DNA from: Gnetum montanum
Lineage: Eukaryota; Streptophyta; Gnetopsida; Gnetales; Gnetaceae
DNA: 38,037 nt
Direction: 5' to 3'
Assembly (NCBI GenBank): GCA_015680685.1
Contig: MNCI01023831.1
Coordinates: 252,370 to 290,406 of the forward strand
Program-made: the position numbers and the translations under genes
Shown: one piece after another, positions 20,634 to 28,665 of the stretch
Layout of the letters: each line of letters begins with the position of its first letter
How positions within the stretch are numbered: position 1 is the stretch's first letter
Notes under the pieces: model-generated
Databases searched by the model: none
Seen by the model: the letters and a program-made list of their open reading frames with translations, nothing else
Told to the model about the DNA's origin: nothing

Positions 20634-20730
20634 CTATTCAAAGGAATGGAATATCAATCTCTCAAAAATATAAATGAAATAGGCAAAACATTTTTGGTAA
20701 TAGAAGCATGTTGAAGGAGATGAAATTTAC

Positions 20731-20890
20731 CAATTAATAATTTTTGGGAAGTGGTATTCAAGAACTTAGATGTAAGTGTTCTGGAAAAGACTTTTTTATA
20801 TAGTATTTCTATCTTAGGATCTTTGCTTGCTTGGAAATGCTCTTTTACCCTACCACCAAAAAACTTAGCATCAATGTTAATGCCAACTTT
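20731..20890 (-). pseudogene. Exon 4 of the gene relic
   Basis: 160 bases, fully open, bordered by TTGCATTAAG| and TTAATTG|GTAAAT. It reads KVGINIDAKFFGGRVKEHFQ, ASKDPKIEILYKKVFSRTLT, SKFLNTTSQKLLI. Phase 0 at the start agrees with the preceding mini-exon, and phase 1 at the end agrees with exon 5. It lies just outside the inverted repeat and has no copy in the left arm. Confidence 0.65.
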
Positions 20891-21118
20891 CTTAATGCAA
20901 TGGACGTAAAAAAAGAAAAAAGAACAATCATAAAAAGGGCATTACATCTTGGTTGTTGAAGAGACTTCAAGGTAAAGAGAATTGTTATAAACTTTCTTCA
21001 ACAATTTTCATTAATCTTCATCCACTTGTCATAGCTTAACAACATTATTTGTAAATTCTTTTTCCTAAATATATTTAGGCTACAAAAGCTCTTAAAAATT
21101 CTCAAAGCTTAAACATAC

Positions 21119-21144
21119 CTTTTTATAATGTTTGACATTTCCTT
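21119..21144 (-). pseudogene. Mini-exon 3b
   Basis: 26 bases between GATTTCAG| and AAAAAG|GTATG, reading EGNVKHYKK when joined to the last base of exon 3. It is paralogous to the 23-base mini-exon at 21996-22018; the flanking intron sequences also match. Confidence 0.55.
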
Positions 21145-21263
21145 CTGAAATCAATTAAATTAGACAATAAATTAGTAGCTGGAAACTCATGCATGTAGTT
21201 TTTGGTTTAATATTATAATAGTCCAACATGTAAAGCTCTGTTAATGAGGTAAATAATTCTAAC

Positions 21264-21720
21264 CTCCCTTGCACAAGAAAGAGCAAGTCCTTTGGGATGA
21301 TTGTTCTTTTTGGAGTGTTGTTGATATTGGTGCAAATAATGATGATGTTCTTGTCTCAAAACTGTGATTTTCACCATCAAGAATAGGGAATCCAGTAGCA
21401 GCTCTTCTTACATCTGAACAATATAAGTTATTTACCATATCTGAAGAACTATTATTATTCTTGCAAACAAAATTACTAGATTTTCACACTAAAGTAGTGC
21501 TGGAACCAGAAGATTGTGCTTTATTGTTACATGACTGAGGAGCTTGATTTGATTGCTAGTACAAAAGAGTTGAGTTATGGGTGATTCACCCATATAGTGT
21601 GTTTTTAACCATCTTAGAGACAAATGTAAATTTTCTACAAAAGCTTTGATGGAAAATGTCTTTTTCTTAGCATCCTTGTTTGGTTGGGTTGCAGCGGTCT
21701 TTTTCATTGTGCTATTTGTC
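21264..21720 (-). pseudogene. Exon 3 of the gene relic
   Basis: From acceptor GACCTTAG| to TGCAAGGGAG|GTTAG. It starts TNSTMKKTAATQPNKDAKKK, shifts frame near the middle, and ends YCSDVRRAATGFPILDGENH, TRTSSLFAPISTTLQKEQSS, CSFLCKG. Its two ends and the following intron resemble those of exon 2, indicating a tandem exon duplication. Confidence 0.6.
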
Positions 21721-21995
21721 CTAAGGTCAAAGAAATCAAAAATTATGTTAATTCAAAAATGACAGTCATAGTTAAATCTAAAAAAAATAGGACACAATTA
21801 GAAAAGCCATCACATCATGACAGGTGAAGAAGCTCCCGACTGAAAATGCTCCTTGCTAGCATGCTTTTGTTTTTGTTTATCTTTTTCCACTAGATAGACA
21901 TATCAGAACTCAAACAAACTTTGTGAATTCTTTCTTATCTAAAAATATTATGTGCAATAGAATTGTCAAAATGGAAATTGTAGCTTAAAAGTTAC

Positions 21996-22018
21996 CTTTT
22001 TGGAATATCTAACACCTC
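21996..22018 (-). pseudogene. Mini-exon 2b
   Basis: 23 bases between GGATTTTAG| and AAAAAG|GTAAC, reading GGVRYSKK when joined to exon 2. It corresponds to mini-exon 3b. Confidence 0.5.
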
Positions 22019-22133
22019 CTAAAATCCATTGAATTACATAATAGATTAGCAACAAGCAATGACATGAATAAATTGACATTTTAGCATTGAAAACATTTAG
22101 GAAGAAAACTTATGAATCAAGTTAGCATCTCAC

Positions 22134-22693
22134 CTCCCTTGCATAGAAAAGTGTGAAGGTTCTATATGATAATGCATCTTGAAATGCTGATGGGTTGGAT
22201 AAAAATAGAGAAGAAAGTCCTCTCTTGTGCTTCTAATTTTTATGAGAAAAAAAGACCCACAAAAGCTCTTCTTATGTTTGAATACAGACTTTTCCCTATA
22301 GGAAAACGTCAATTATCCTTGCCCACAAGCTCACCAAGATTTTGCAATGAAATGCCAAAAGTAGATAGAGCTCTCTTGTGGGATGAGAGATGCCCATTAT
22401 CCTTGCCCACAACCTGTCCTTGACTAGGATTTTGCAATGAAATGATAGAAGCAGATGGAGCTCTCTTGTATGATGGCAAACGACTTTGATTTGCTTATTG
22501 CTATGGTGTAGCAACAGAAGCATGAGAACCACAATTGCTCTTTGATTTTCAGAAATTTTCTTTCAACTTTTTGTCTTTTACAGAAGTATTTTTTGAGTGG
22601 GCACCCATCTCATTCTTTGTAGCATTGCTAGTACCTAGATCCTATTTGGGTTTCATATTTGTATATGCTATCAGTTCATTTTCATCAAGAATC
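22134..22693 (-). pseudogene. Exon 2 of the gene relic
   Basis: Acceptor TTTGCAAG|, donor TGCAAGGGAG|GTGAG. It reads ILDENELIAYTNMKPK, stop, DLGTSNATKNEMGAHSKNTS, VKDKKLKENF, stop, then a duplicated Lys/Ser-rich motif (LPSYKRAPSASIISLQNPSQ and LSSHKRALSTFGISLQNLGE) and ends NLHTFLCKG. One missing base at the 5' end puts ILDENEL out of phase with exon 1. Five in-frame stops are visible. Confidence 0.62.
22310..22480 (-). repeat. 84/87-base tandem duplication inside exon 2
   Basis: Units 22310-22393 and 22394-22480 share 'attatccttgcccacaa', 'attttgcaatgaaatg' and 'agctctcttgt' in order, about 80 percent identical by eye. In translation this gives two copies of a KRAxSxxxISLQN...VGKDN motif. 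Confidence 0.75.
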
Positions 22694-22817
22694 CTTGCAA
22701 ATTAAATCGTGTACAAGATCTGGTCATTTTAGCTTCACATAAACCAAACACAGTATTTGTTTGCAACGTGGAAAATATCATTAACACATGGGAAAAAAAT
22801 GCAGGTGTATTAACAAC

Positions 22818-23027
22818 CTGGTTCTGTAAAGAATGTAGGGTCCCAGGGTAGACTTTGACGTAAGTAGTCCTTTTCGACTGTGCCAGGACGGATCAGTGGT
22901 AATTTAGTTGAAACTGGTTTACTAGTTGACTATTGGTTTACAATAGCAATAGTGTTATTAGTAGCTTCCTTGTTTTCTTGGCCTTCCACAATTATTCTAC
23001 CATCAGAGCGTGTCCTCTTCACTTTTG
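22818..23027 (-). pseudogene. Exon 1 of the gene relic
   Basis: 210 bases from GGTTATTGTAG| to AACCAG|GTTG. It reads AKVKRTRSDGRIIVEGQENK, EATNNTIAIVNQ, stop, STSKPVSTKLPLIRPGTVEK, DYLRQSLPWDPTFFTEP. The split Ala codon formed with exon 0 restores the frame exactly, a strong sign that the splice model is right. Confidence 0.68.
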
Positions 23028-23059
23028 CTACAATAACCATTTAAATCATATTATTATTG

Positions 23060-24140
23060 GTAGTACTAAGCAGATTCTCAAATTCTCAAATAATGATAAC
23101 AAGTAGCTATTGTCATGAAAGTAACACTCCAATGGTTTTACTTAGTAATAAGGAACGTGGGTTGTTTTCTTTCTGGTAATTCATATGTAAAAGGCTATGG
23201 ACATTGAAGTCACTAGCACTAGAACACACAAGAAAAAAAGGCAGAGAAAAAATTTATTCTAAAATTTTGTAGGTTCATAATGACAATTTTGCAAATCATG
23301 GGAGCCATGACCACTTGCTACTATGTATCAATTCTAGTACCACACTAGATTCAAAATGCATCTCTAGGTCTCAACAACTAGTTGAATCAACTCCCTAAGT
23401 CAATATAATTTATATTTTACATCTAGTATGATGCATAATATTCAGTTGAAATCTATCCTGATAGTTTATTAAATCGAAAAGCCTAGACTAAAACTAGTTA
23501 AACAAAAGCCAAATGACAATATACTTGCTCCTCTTTATACTAAGCCATATGAGAAAGCAAAACGAAATTCAAAATCAAATATACAAAGAATTTCTTCTAT
23601 TCCCAAGGAAGAAAGTCGAACAAAGTTTTAAACGGAAGAGAGAAATAGAAGGTATTTTGCATTTTCTAAAAACACAATAGTTCCATTGAAATCTAAAGAA
23701 ACCAAATTCTAGAAAAGAGAGCCACATAGTGTGAGTTGGTAGAAACCGTTCTGAACACTTTTGTTATTAAACAAGTTCAATCTATAAAAAATAACATTGG
23801 GCAAGTAATTTAAATAGACAAAACCTAAACATCTATTTATCATACATCTTCAAAAAGGAGAATGTCATAAGCACCCAAAAAAAATTAGTAAACATTGTGG
23901 AAAACAAGAATTGGAAAGGAAAATAGAACAAAATCCAGTTCTACAACAACCAGCATGAATTCAGCCAAAATGCATGATGGAACCAAAAACAACCAACAAA
24001 TAAAAATAATACAAGTTAAGGAATCCTACATTTCCCAAAACCACAATACCACCTGTTAGCATGAATTAAAGCAGCAAACGCAGTAAAATTGAAAGAAGAT
24101 AAAATAAAATCATGCACAAAATTTAAAATAACCCCCAAAC
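23060..24140 (-). other. Intron of the gene relic, about 1.1 kb
   Basis: AT-rich, no coding signal and no recognisable repeat. It lies between exon 0 (donor near 24143) and exon 1 (acceptor at 23028). Confidence 0.5.
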
Positions 24141-24143
24141 CTA

Positions 24144-24276
24144 GAGATAATTTTGGAAAAACATAATCACAGAATGGTGAAAGAAGTTCATCCTTCTCCT
24201 ATGCCAAATCAATAAGGCTCAACTGGTCCATGCCCAAATCGAGCATCCGCATGGCCTTAGAATCTTTACCCTCCAT
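24144..24276 (-). pseudogene. First coding exon (exon 0) of the gene relic
   Basis: ATG at 24276-24274 preceded by a purine-rich leader (GGTAAGAGGGAAA). It reads MEGKDSKAMRMLDLGMDQLS, LIDLA, stop (TAG, probably from CAG), EKDELLSPFCDYVFPKLSL, with candidate donor CTCTAG|GTTTGG. The start is chosen because it is the first Met of the conserved frame and the phase to exon 1 is exact. Confidence 0.6.
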
Positions 24277-24299
24277 TTTCCCTCTTACCCCACCACTAA

Positions 24300-24936
24300 A
24301 AGCTTTGAAGGATAACCAATTTCCAGAATAACAATGTCCAATTTCTAGTATGCACTTCATAGATTAAATAGATTAAATATCAAACATATTGCATATTATG
24401 GTATGGTGAGTAACAAGTTGGGAGTTTAGTTTGAAGTTTCGTGGCCACCGCAAGGATTTCTTTTCTAGTCTTTTCTTTTTCTTTTCCCTTGTATTCATCT
24501 CATTACAAATTAAGAATTGATGTTGAGGACTTTGGCCCCATTGTAGGAGTTCAATTTTATGTACAAATAAAATAAAGCTAAAGCAACCAACTTGAATACA
24601 TGGATTGTTTTAAGATGTTGTTCAAAATACCCAAGGAACTTTTAAGTTTTTTGCATAAAAATTTTTTAAGACAACAAACCTAGGTTGTTCTAGGATGGGG
24701 TTGGGATTTAAGCCTACTGGGATTCGAAACCCAATTGAGAATATGAAGCATTACAAAAGTATGAAGATTGATGAGTGTCTATGAGTATAGGATTTTGGTT
24801 TGCAACTTGTACCAAGGGCAAGGCAACAACAAGCTATTGCAAAGATAATGTAGCAACAATAAGAAACAAATTTCAGGTAAAATAACTTGGTGCTCTCTCT
24901 CAAGAAGACCAAGGCATCCCTTATTCACTTTAAAGT
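24300..24936. other. No gene seen; would hold the promoter of the gene relic
   Basis: Sequence upstream of the minus-strand ATG. No convincing TATA box position could be assigned and no repeat was recognised. Confidence 0.35.
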
Positions 24937-25012
24937 GGTGTTGGAACTCAAAACCTTTTTGTTAAAGTATTTACTCCTAAGACATATAGTCAAATTAGAA
25001 CTTTAAAAAATT
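24937..25012 (-). mobile_element. SINE-like element copy 5, 3' part
   Basis: On the minus strand: 'aagttctaatt', then the TATATGTCTTAGGAGTAAATA block and the tail ending GAGTTCCAACACC. The tRNA-like head is missing. Confidence 0.45.
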
Positions 25013-25099
25013 CCATAAAAGAATTCTAAACTTGTTTGATAGATCTAAGGGGTCTTTCAATGGATGTAAGAAAAAATTTTAGTTTCTTCAACTACAAAT

Positions 25100-25213
25100 C
25101 TTAGCTTGATAACCCTGGACCATAGGCTTGATTCTACTAGGCAGCAATGAGTTATAAAATTCAATAAATCTTGAGGATGTACCTATGTCTCACTTATTTC
25201 GGATTTCAACACC
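25100..25213 (+). mobile_element. SINE-like element copy 6
   Basis: Contains 'aggcttgattctactaggcagcaatgagttataaaa', followed by 'aatcttgaggatgtacctatgt' and 'ggatttcaacacc', in family order. The head is eroded. Confidence 0.45.
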
Positions 25214-25244
25214 ATCTTAATGGATCTAAAAAAAGTTTAGTTTC

Positions 25245-25335
25245 AATTTCATAACTGTGTGGTCTACTAGATTTGAACCCATTGCTTAGAGCTTCCCAAT
25301 TAAGAGTTCTCCCACTTGGTTAACACATTATTCTT
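25245..25335 (-). mobile_element. SINE-like element copy 7, 5' part
   Basis: On the minus strand: A-box-like TTAACCAAGTGGGAGAACTC and B-box-like GGGTTCAAATCTAGTAGACC, with the intervening 'ttaattgggaagctctaagcaa' shared with copies 1 and 3. Confidence 0.5.
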
Positions 25336-25339
25336 CATA

Positions 25340-26570
25340 AAGCTAGAACTAACCTAGTTTCTACAATCTTTGATGTGCTAACACCTGAGCCATTTGTGAC
25401 ATCCTATTTCTAGATGTCATGGAAAATGTCAAATATTCATAACATTCATATTATGTATAAAGAATACAATAGGAAAATTGCCAAAGAAAATGAATAGAGT
25501 GCTTTACTAATATGGAAAAAATATATCTAGGTCATGCTCTACGGGTTCCATGGGGTTATCTTCCTTTGACATCTATCACTTAGAGGCAATCTTACATTGC
25601 TACTATGGTTAGGCTTGTAATTGGCCATAACAAATGACTAGTCATCTTCTTATCCTGCTTTACTAAGCACTTGTTACTTACCATTCTTGGCTTTGCAACT
25701 CCATACTAGCATGACCTCTAATTCCCAAGTATAAATACCTTAGGCAAATCCCCAAAGGTCAAATCAAGAGATATATCCATTATTACAACATGCCTTTTGC
25801 ATTTAATTATAACTTGGCCTTTCAAGTCTTATTACATCATTGTTACAAAGGAACACCATCTTTATTATGAAATGATACCATTTAAGAATGGGGACATGAA
25901 ACCACTTATAATAACTTAAAACTAGTAAAGGTCCTTTTTATGCCTAAGGGCTTGCTAATATTTCACTTTTAATTTTAAATGACAAATACATTATTATTGC
26001 TAGAAGATTATGGTCTTTTGGAGGCTAAAGGACTAGCCTAGGCAAAATCAAAATAAGGAACATAGCTGAATCTCATGTTATTTAAGAAAATTCCAATATG
26101 GACTCATATCCCTAGTTTTTTCATTGTTTTTTAAAAGAAATGCTTCCTTACTTGTAGCTTTGTAGAATTGATTTAACTAAAGAATGTCATAACAAAGAAG
26201 TCTTACATGGTTTTTCCTAAGTTTTATATTTATACAAGCTTAAATGTCACTAAAAAGGTTGAGATTATTTACTTCAAATACAAATGGAAAACCTTAAAGC
26301 TAAAGGTAGAATCCAAAAATATTCACATACCCTACAATAGTTGTGAATGGAAGGAACACCAAGAATAATTAATGAAATGTCTCTTTTTTATGGAAGAGCT
26401 AAGACTACATTTAAACCAACAATGATTTTAACTCCAGTTACATATGAGATTATTACAAAGAATAATTTTATTCATAACAAATTCAATAAGACCTAAAATA
26501 TGTAATTATCATCACATTTTTACATAAGGAAAATGAAAGATATGTAGAGAGCTGCTACCTCTCCAAAAAT
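25340..26570. other. About 1.2 kb without recognisable gene
   Basis: AT-rich, stop-dense in all frames, no repeat matched within the window. The 3' end may be upstream, unrecognisably decayed LINE sequence. Confidence 0.4.
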
Positions 26571-26577
26571 TCATATT

Positions 26578-26960
26578 TTTTATTGTATCTTATTCATCAA
26601 GGTCTTTCTATTAGCATTCATCTTAAATATATGAGAATTATTTCTACTCAATGTCCTCTTTATGAAAGTGAAGACTCTTTTCTCATATATTTTTTAGTAT
26701 CCTAATGCACAACATGCTTGGAAATGGATATTTAGAATTTGTAACAAATTTTAATCAAACATCAACAAAATCATTTTTGGTGATCAACCTACTTTGTCTA
26801 CTTTCTTTCTTTGTATTTGGAAGTGTCTTTGACTACTTGCTCTCTTCTCTATTTGGAAGCTTCAATGTGTAGTTATTTTTAGTAGCAAAAGCATAACTAT
26901 GAACTCTCTTTAGGAGTTAAATATCAAATTCTTAAAGATGTCACCTTTTAACTATAGTTT
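26578..26960 (+). pseudogene. LINE RT C-terminal (zf-RVT-like) fragment
   Basis: Reads FLLYLIHQGLSISIHLKYMR, IISTQCPLYESEDSFLIYFL, then after a frameshift AQHAWKWIFRICNKF, stop, IIFGDQPTLSTFFLCIWKCL. This matches the pattern of the zinc-binding region that follows reverse transcriptase in plant LINEs: helical L-H-x-G-L entry, a CPxC-like pair with the second Cys lost, E-x-S-xxx-x-F and W-x-W-I/F. There is no RT core or endonuclease. It is a 5'-truncated, mutated remnant. Confidence 0.55.
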
Positions 26961-27264
26961 CAATTAAAAAAAGCTTTCAATAAAAGTTGATAAATTAATT
27001 TATTTTCTATAGCATCAATTTCTTATTGTTATAAGACTTAAGGATGGAAAGCATTCAAATTTTGTTGCAATTTATTCATTATTTTTTATTAATGTGTTAT
27101 TTTATCTTTAGAGAGAGATTTCTCCTTCTCTTCACATGAAATACTTTAGCAAGAATTAAAAACTTGTAAGGAAGCTTCTAAATAAGGATAAGGTCTTGAT
27201 CCTTTTCCTACCCTAGAGGGGAGATTTTTAAGTGTTGGTTGTAAGGATGAAATCTTGAAAAAAC

Positions 27265-27415
27265 ATCCCTAAAACCATTGGGCTTTTTCTTTAGAGTCAC
27301 TCTCCAAGCTATGAGTTCAATTCCAAAGGGTAATACTGAGTTATAAAGTTCTAATTGGGATATATATCTTAGGGGTAAATATTGTTACAATTATTTTGGG
27401 TTTCAATATTCCCCT
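27265..27415 (+). mobile_element. SINE-like element copy 8
   Basis: Begins near 'aaaaccattgggctttttc', has a B-box-like TGAGTTCAATTCC, then 'taatactgagttataaagttctaattggg', 'tatatatcttaggggtaaatattgtta' and the tail 'ttattttgggtttcaatattccc'. The 3' half is very close to copy 3. Confidence 0.55.
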
Positions 27416-28265
27416 AATTTGATATATTTAGAATTTTTTAAGTATTATTATTTTATTTTTTGAGGTTTGACATCCTCCACCAATCCCCAACACCCCCACC
27501 CCTTAAATTTTATATTTAGACTAAGAAACATTAGACATGAGTGGCAAATACCCCTACACTCAACCATACGAATTACTAAGAGTTCACGTGCAATCCAATT
27601 GAATTCCATGGATTCTATGTCTTCCGGTACACTAGTCTCTAGGAAGTGAACTTACCCTAACAATCATTCATTGTCTTCTTAATTATACTTGTCTTGTACA
27701 TATAATTTATGATTTTTATGTTTTACATTTTTGGTGCTTAAAATAAAGGATGAAAACAATGAAGTAATTTAATTGCTAATTTAATCTAACTAACTACACC
27801 TAACTAATCCTAACATAAGCATACATTCCCACTTGTTGTACACCTCTTGAACATGTTTAACACTACTAGGTTATCAAATGTTAAGCGTTATTGGGATTAC
27901 CAAGTGCCAAGCGTATGCTCAAAGTGGTCGTACTTATGTGCTTAATTAATCACTACTTAATCTAGCTTAGTTTAACCTAATTAATTATTTAATTACTTAA
28001 AGCATTAAAGGAAATCCCATAAAAAATTAAATGCATAAATAAATAATTAATCTATTTCCAAGTGCTACAAGGTTTATCAAAAAACTTATCTTTATTACTA
28101 CACACATTGTTGTGCTCAGATACAACAATGCTCGAATAAAGATCCATACACTCTTGACTCTTACTATAGGCACTTATACAAATATTCTAACTTCCAAATG
28201 ATAATACTGCAAAAGCTTCACTACAAATATAATAATACATCCCCTAAACATGAAAATTGAGTGTG

Positions 28266-28273
28266 TATTTATA
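28266..28273 (-). promoter_or_regulatory. TATA box of LTR family B
   Basis: TATAAATA on the minus strand, 15 to 20 bases downstream of the tandem motif array. Confidence 0.45.
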
Positions 28274-28288
28274 GGCGAAAATAAACAC

Positions 28289-28380
28289 TACATCAATAGG
28301 GCCACGTCAATGCATCAAATCATGTGTCAAAGGGGCTTAGTCAATGAGGTTTAGTTGACGAGGCCTAGTTGATGCAACCA
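28289..28380 (-). repeat. Short tandem motif array upstream of TATA, LTR at 28.3 kb
   Basis: Consecutive 14-base units AGGTTTAGTTGACG and AGGCCTAGTTGATG, preceded by more degenerate ones (GGGGCTTAGTCAATG, AGGGCCACGTCAATG). Same motif family as 9245-9315 and 31971-32050. Confidence 0.65.
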
Positions 28381-28483
28381 ATCCATGATTCATCATACCC
28401 TCACAAATAAATGAAAACTCATCCTTGAGTCCTTTAAAAATTTGGGAAGGTATGGGATTATTGACTAACGACAAACATACTAC

Positions 28484-28512
28484 AAACACAAACACACACA
28501 CACACACAAACA
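28484..28512. repeat. (CA)n-rich microsatellite
   Basis: Imperfect ACAAACACAAACACACACAC run of about 29 bases. Confidence 0.85.
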
Positions 28513-28665
28513 CTAAGTGCCCAAGTGTATGGATATATAATCATTACAAACATTTTTGGTATTCAAGACTACAAAATTGAACACTAGGATAGAATTACAG
28601 ACAAAATTCCTTTTATGGTGTGAAGACAAGGAGGAAGATTAAATGGTCCCAAGCAATGGAGGTTC

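Larger units (their letters stand above)
18025..20700 (-). repeat. Right arm of large inverted repeat
   Basis: Reverse-complement counterpart of 14760-17984. It is interrupted by two single-n joins (19457 and 19857). The sequence matching left-arm positions of about 15602-16515 is absent, and a misoriented 399-base contig stands in its place. This arm is continuous with the upstream exons of the gene (20731-24276), so it belongs to the parental locus and the left arm is the duplicate. Confidence 0.82.
18216..24276 (-). pseudogene. Unidentified multi-exon plant gene relic, longer copy
   Basis: Minus-strand gene with at least twelve exon-like blocks: ATG at 24276, terminal stop at 18218-18216. 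Phase agrees over the exon 0/1 and 4/5 joins and from both mini-exons into exon 4. N-terminal part: MRMLDLGMDQLSLIDLA, later KRTRSDGRIIVEGQENK and the segment RQSLPWDPTFFTEPG with ILDENEL continuing in the next exon. I recall L.WD..FFT..G.LD..EL segments in uncharacterised plant proteins but cannot name the family. Middle: serine/asparagine/lysine-rich duplicated exons. C-terminus: CRQTIIRLTKYLLKAM. Stops such as LIDLA-TAG-EKDE and KPK-TAG-DLG, and a frameshift at the exon 1/2 join, indicate a pseudogene. A live paralogue elsewhere is likely. Introns run from about 100 bases to 1.1 kb. Confidence 0.7.
27530..28480 (-). mobile_element. LTR, family B, reverse orientation
   Basis: Minus-strand order: short tandem motifs (28380-28289), TATA box (28273-28266), an R/U5-like block with TTTATTCGAGCATTG and AATAAAG, a block shared with 1-300 (28180-27860), and a terminal block (27600-27530) shared with 2385-2450 and 12830-12900. 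It directly precedes, on the plus-strand coordinate axis, the inverted gag-like copy. No second LTR copy with matching ends was found, so boundaries are approximate. Confidence 0.55.

Noticed and set aside
22166-22532. Open frames on both strands over 22.1-22.5 kb
   Set aside because: They are alternative-frame or antisense shadows of exon 2; the frame with the duplicated KRAxS...SLQN motif, although interrupted by stops, is the one consistent with the gene model.
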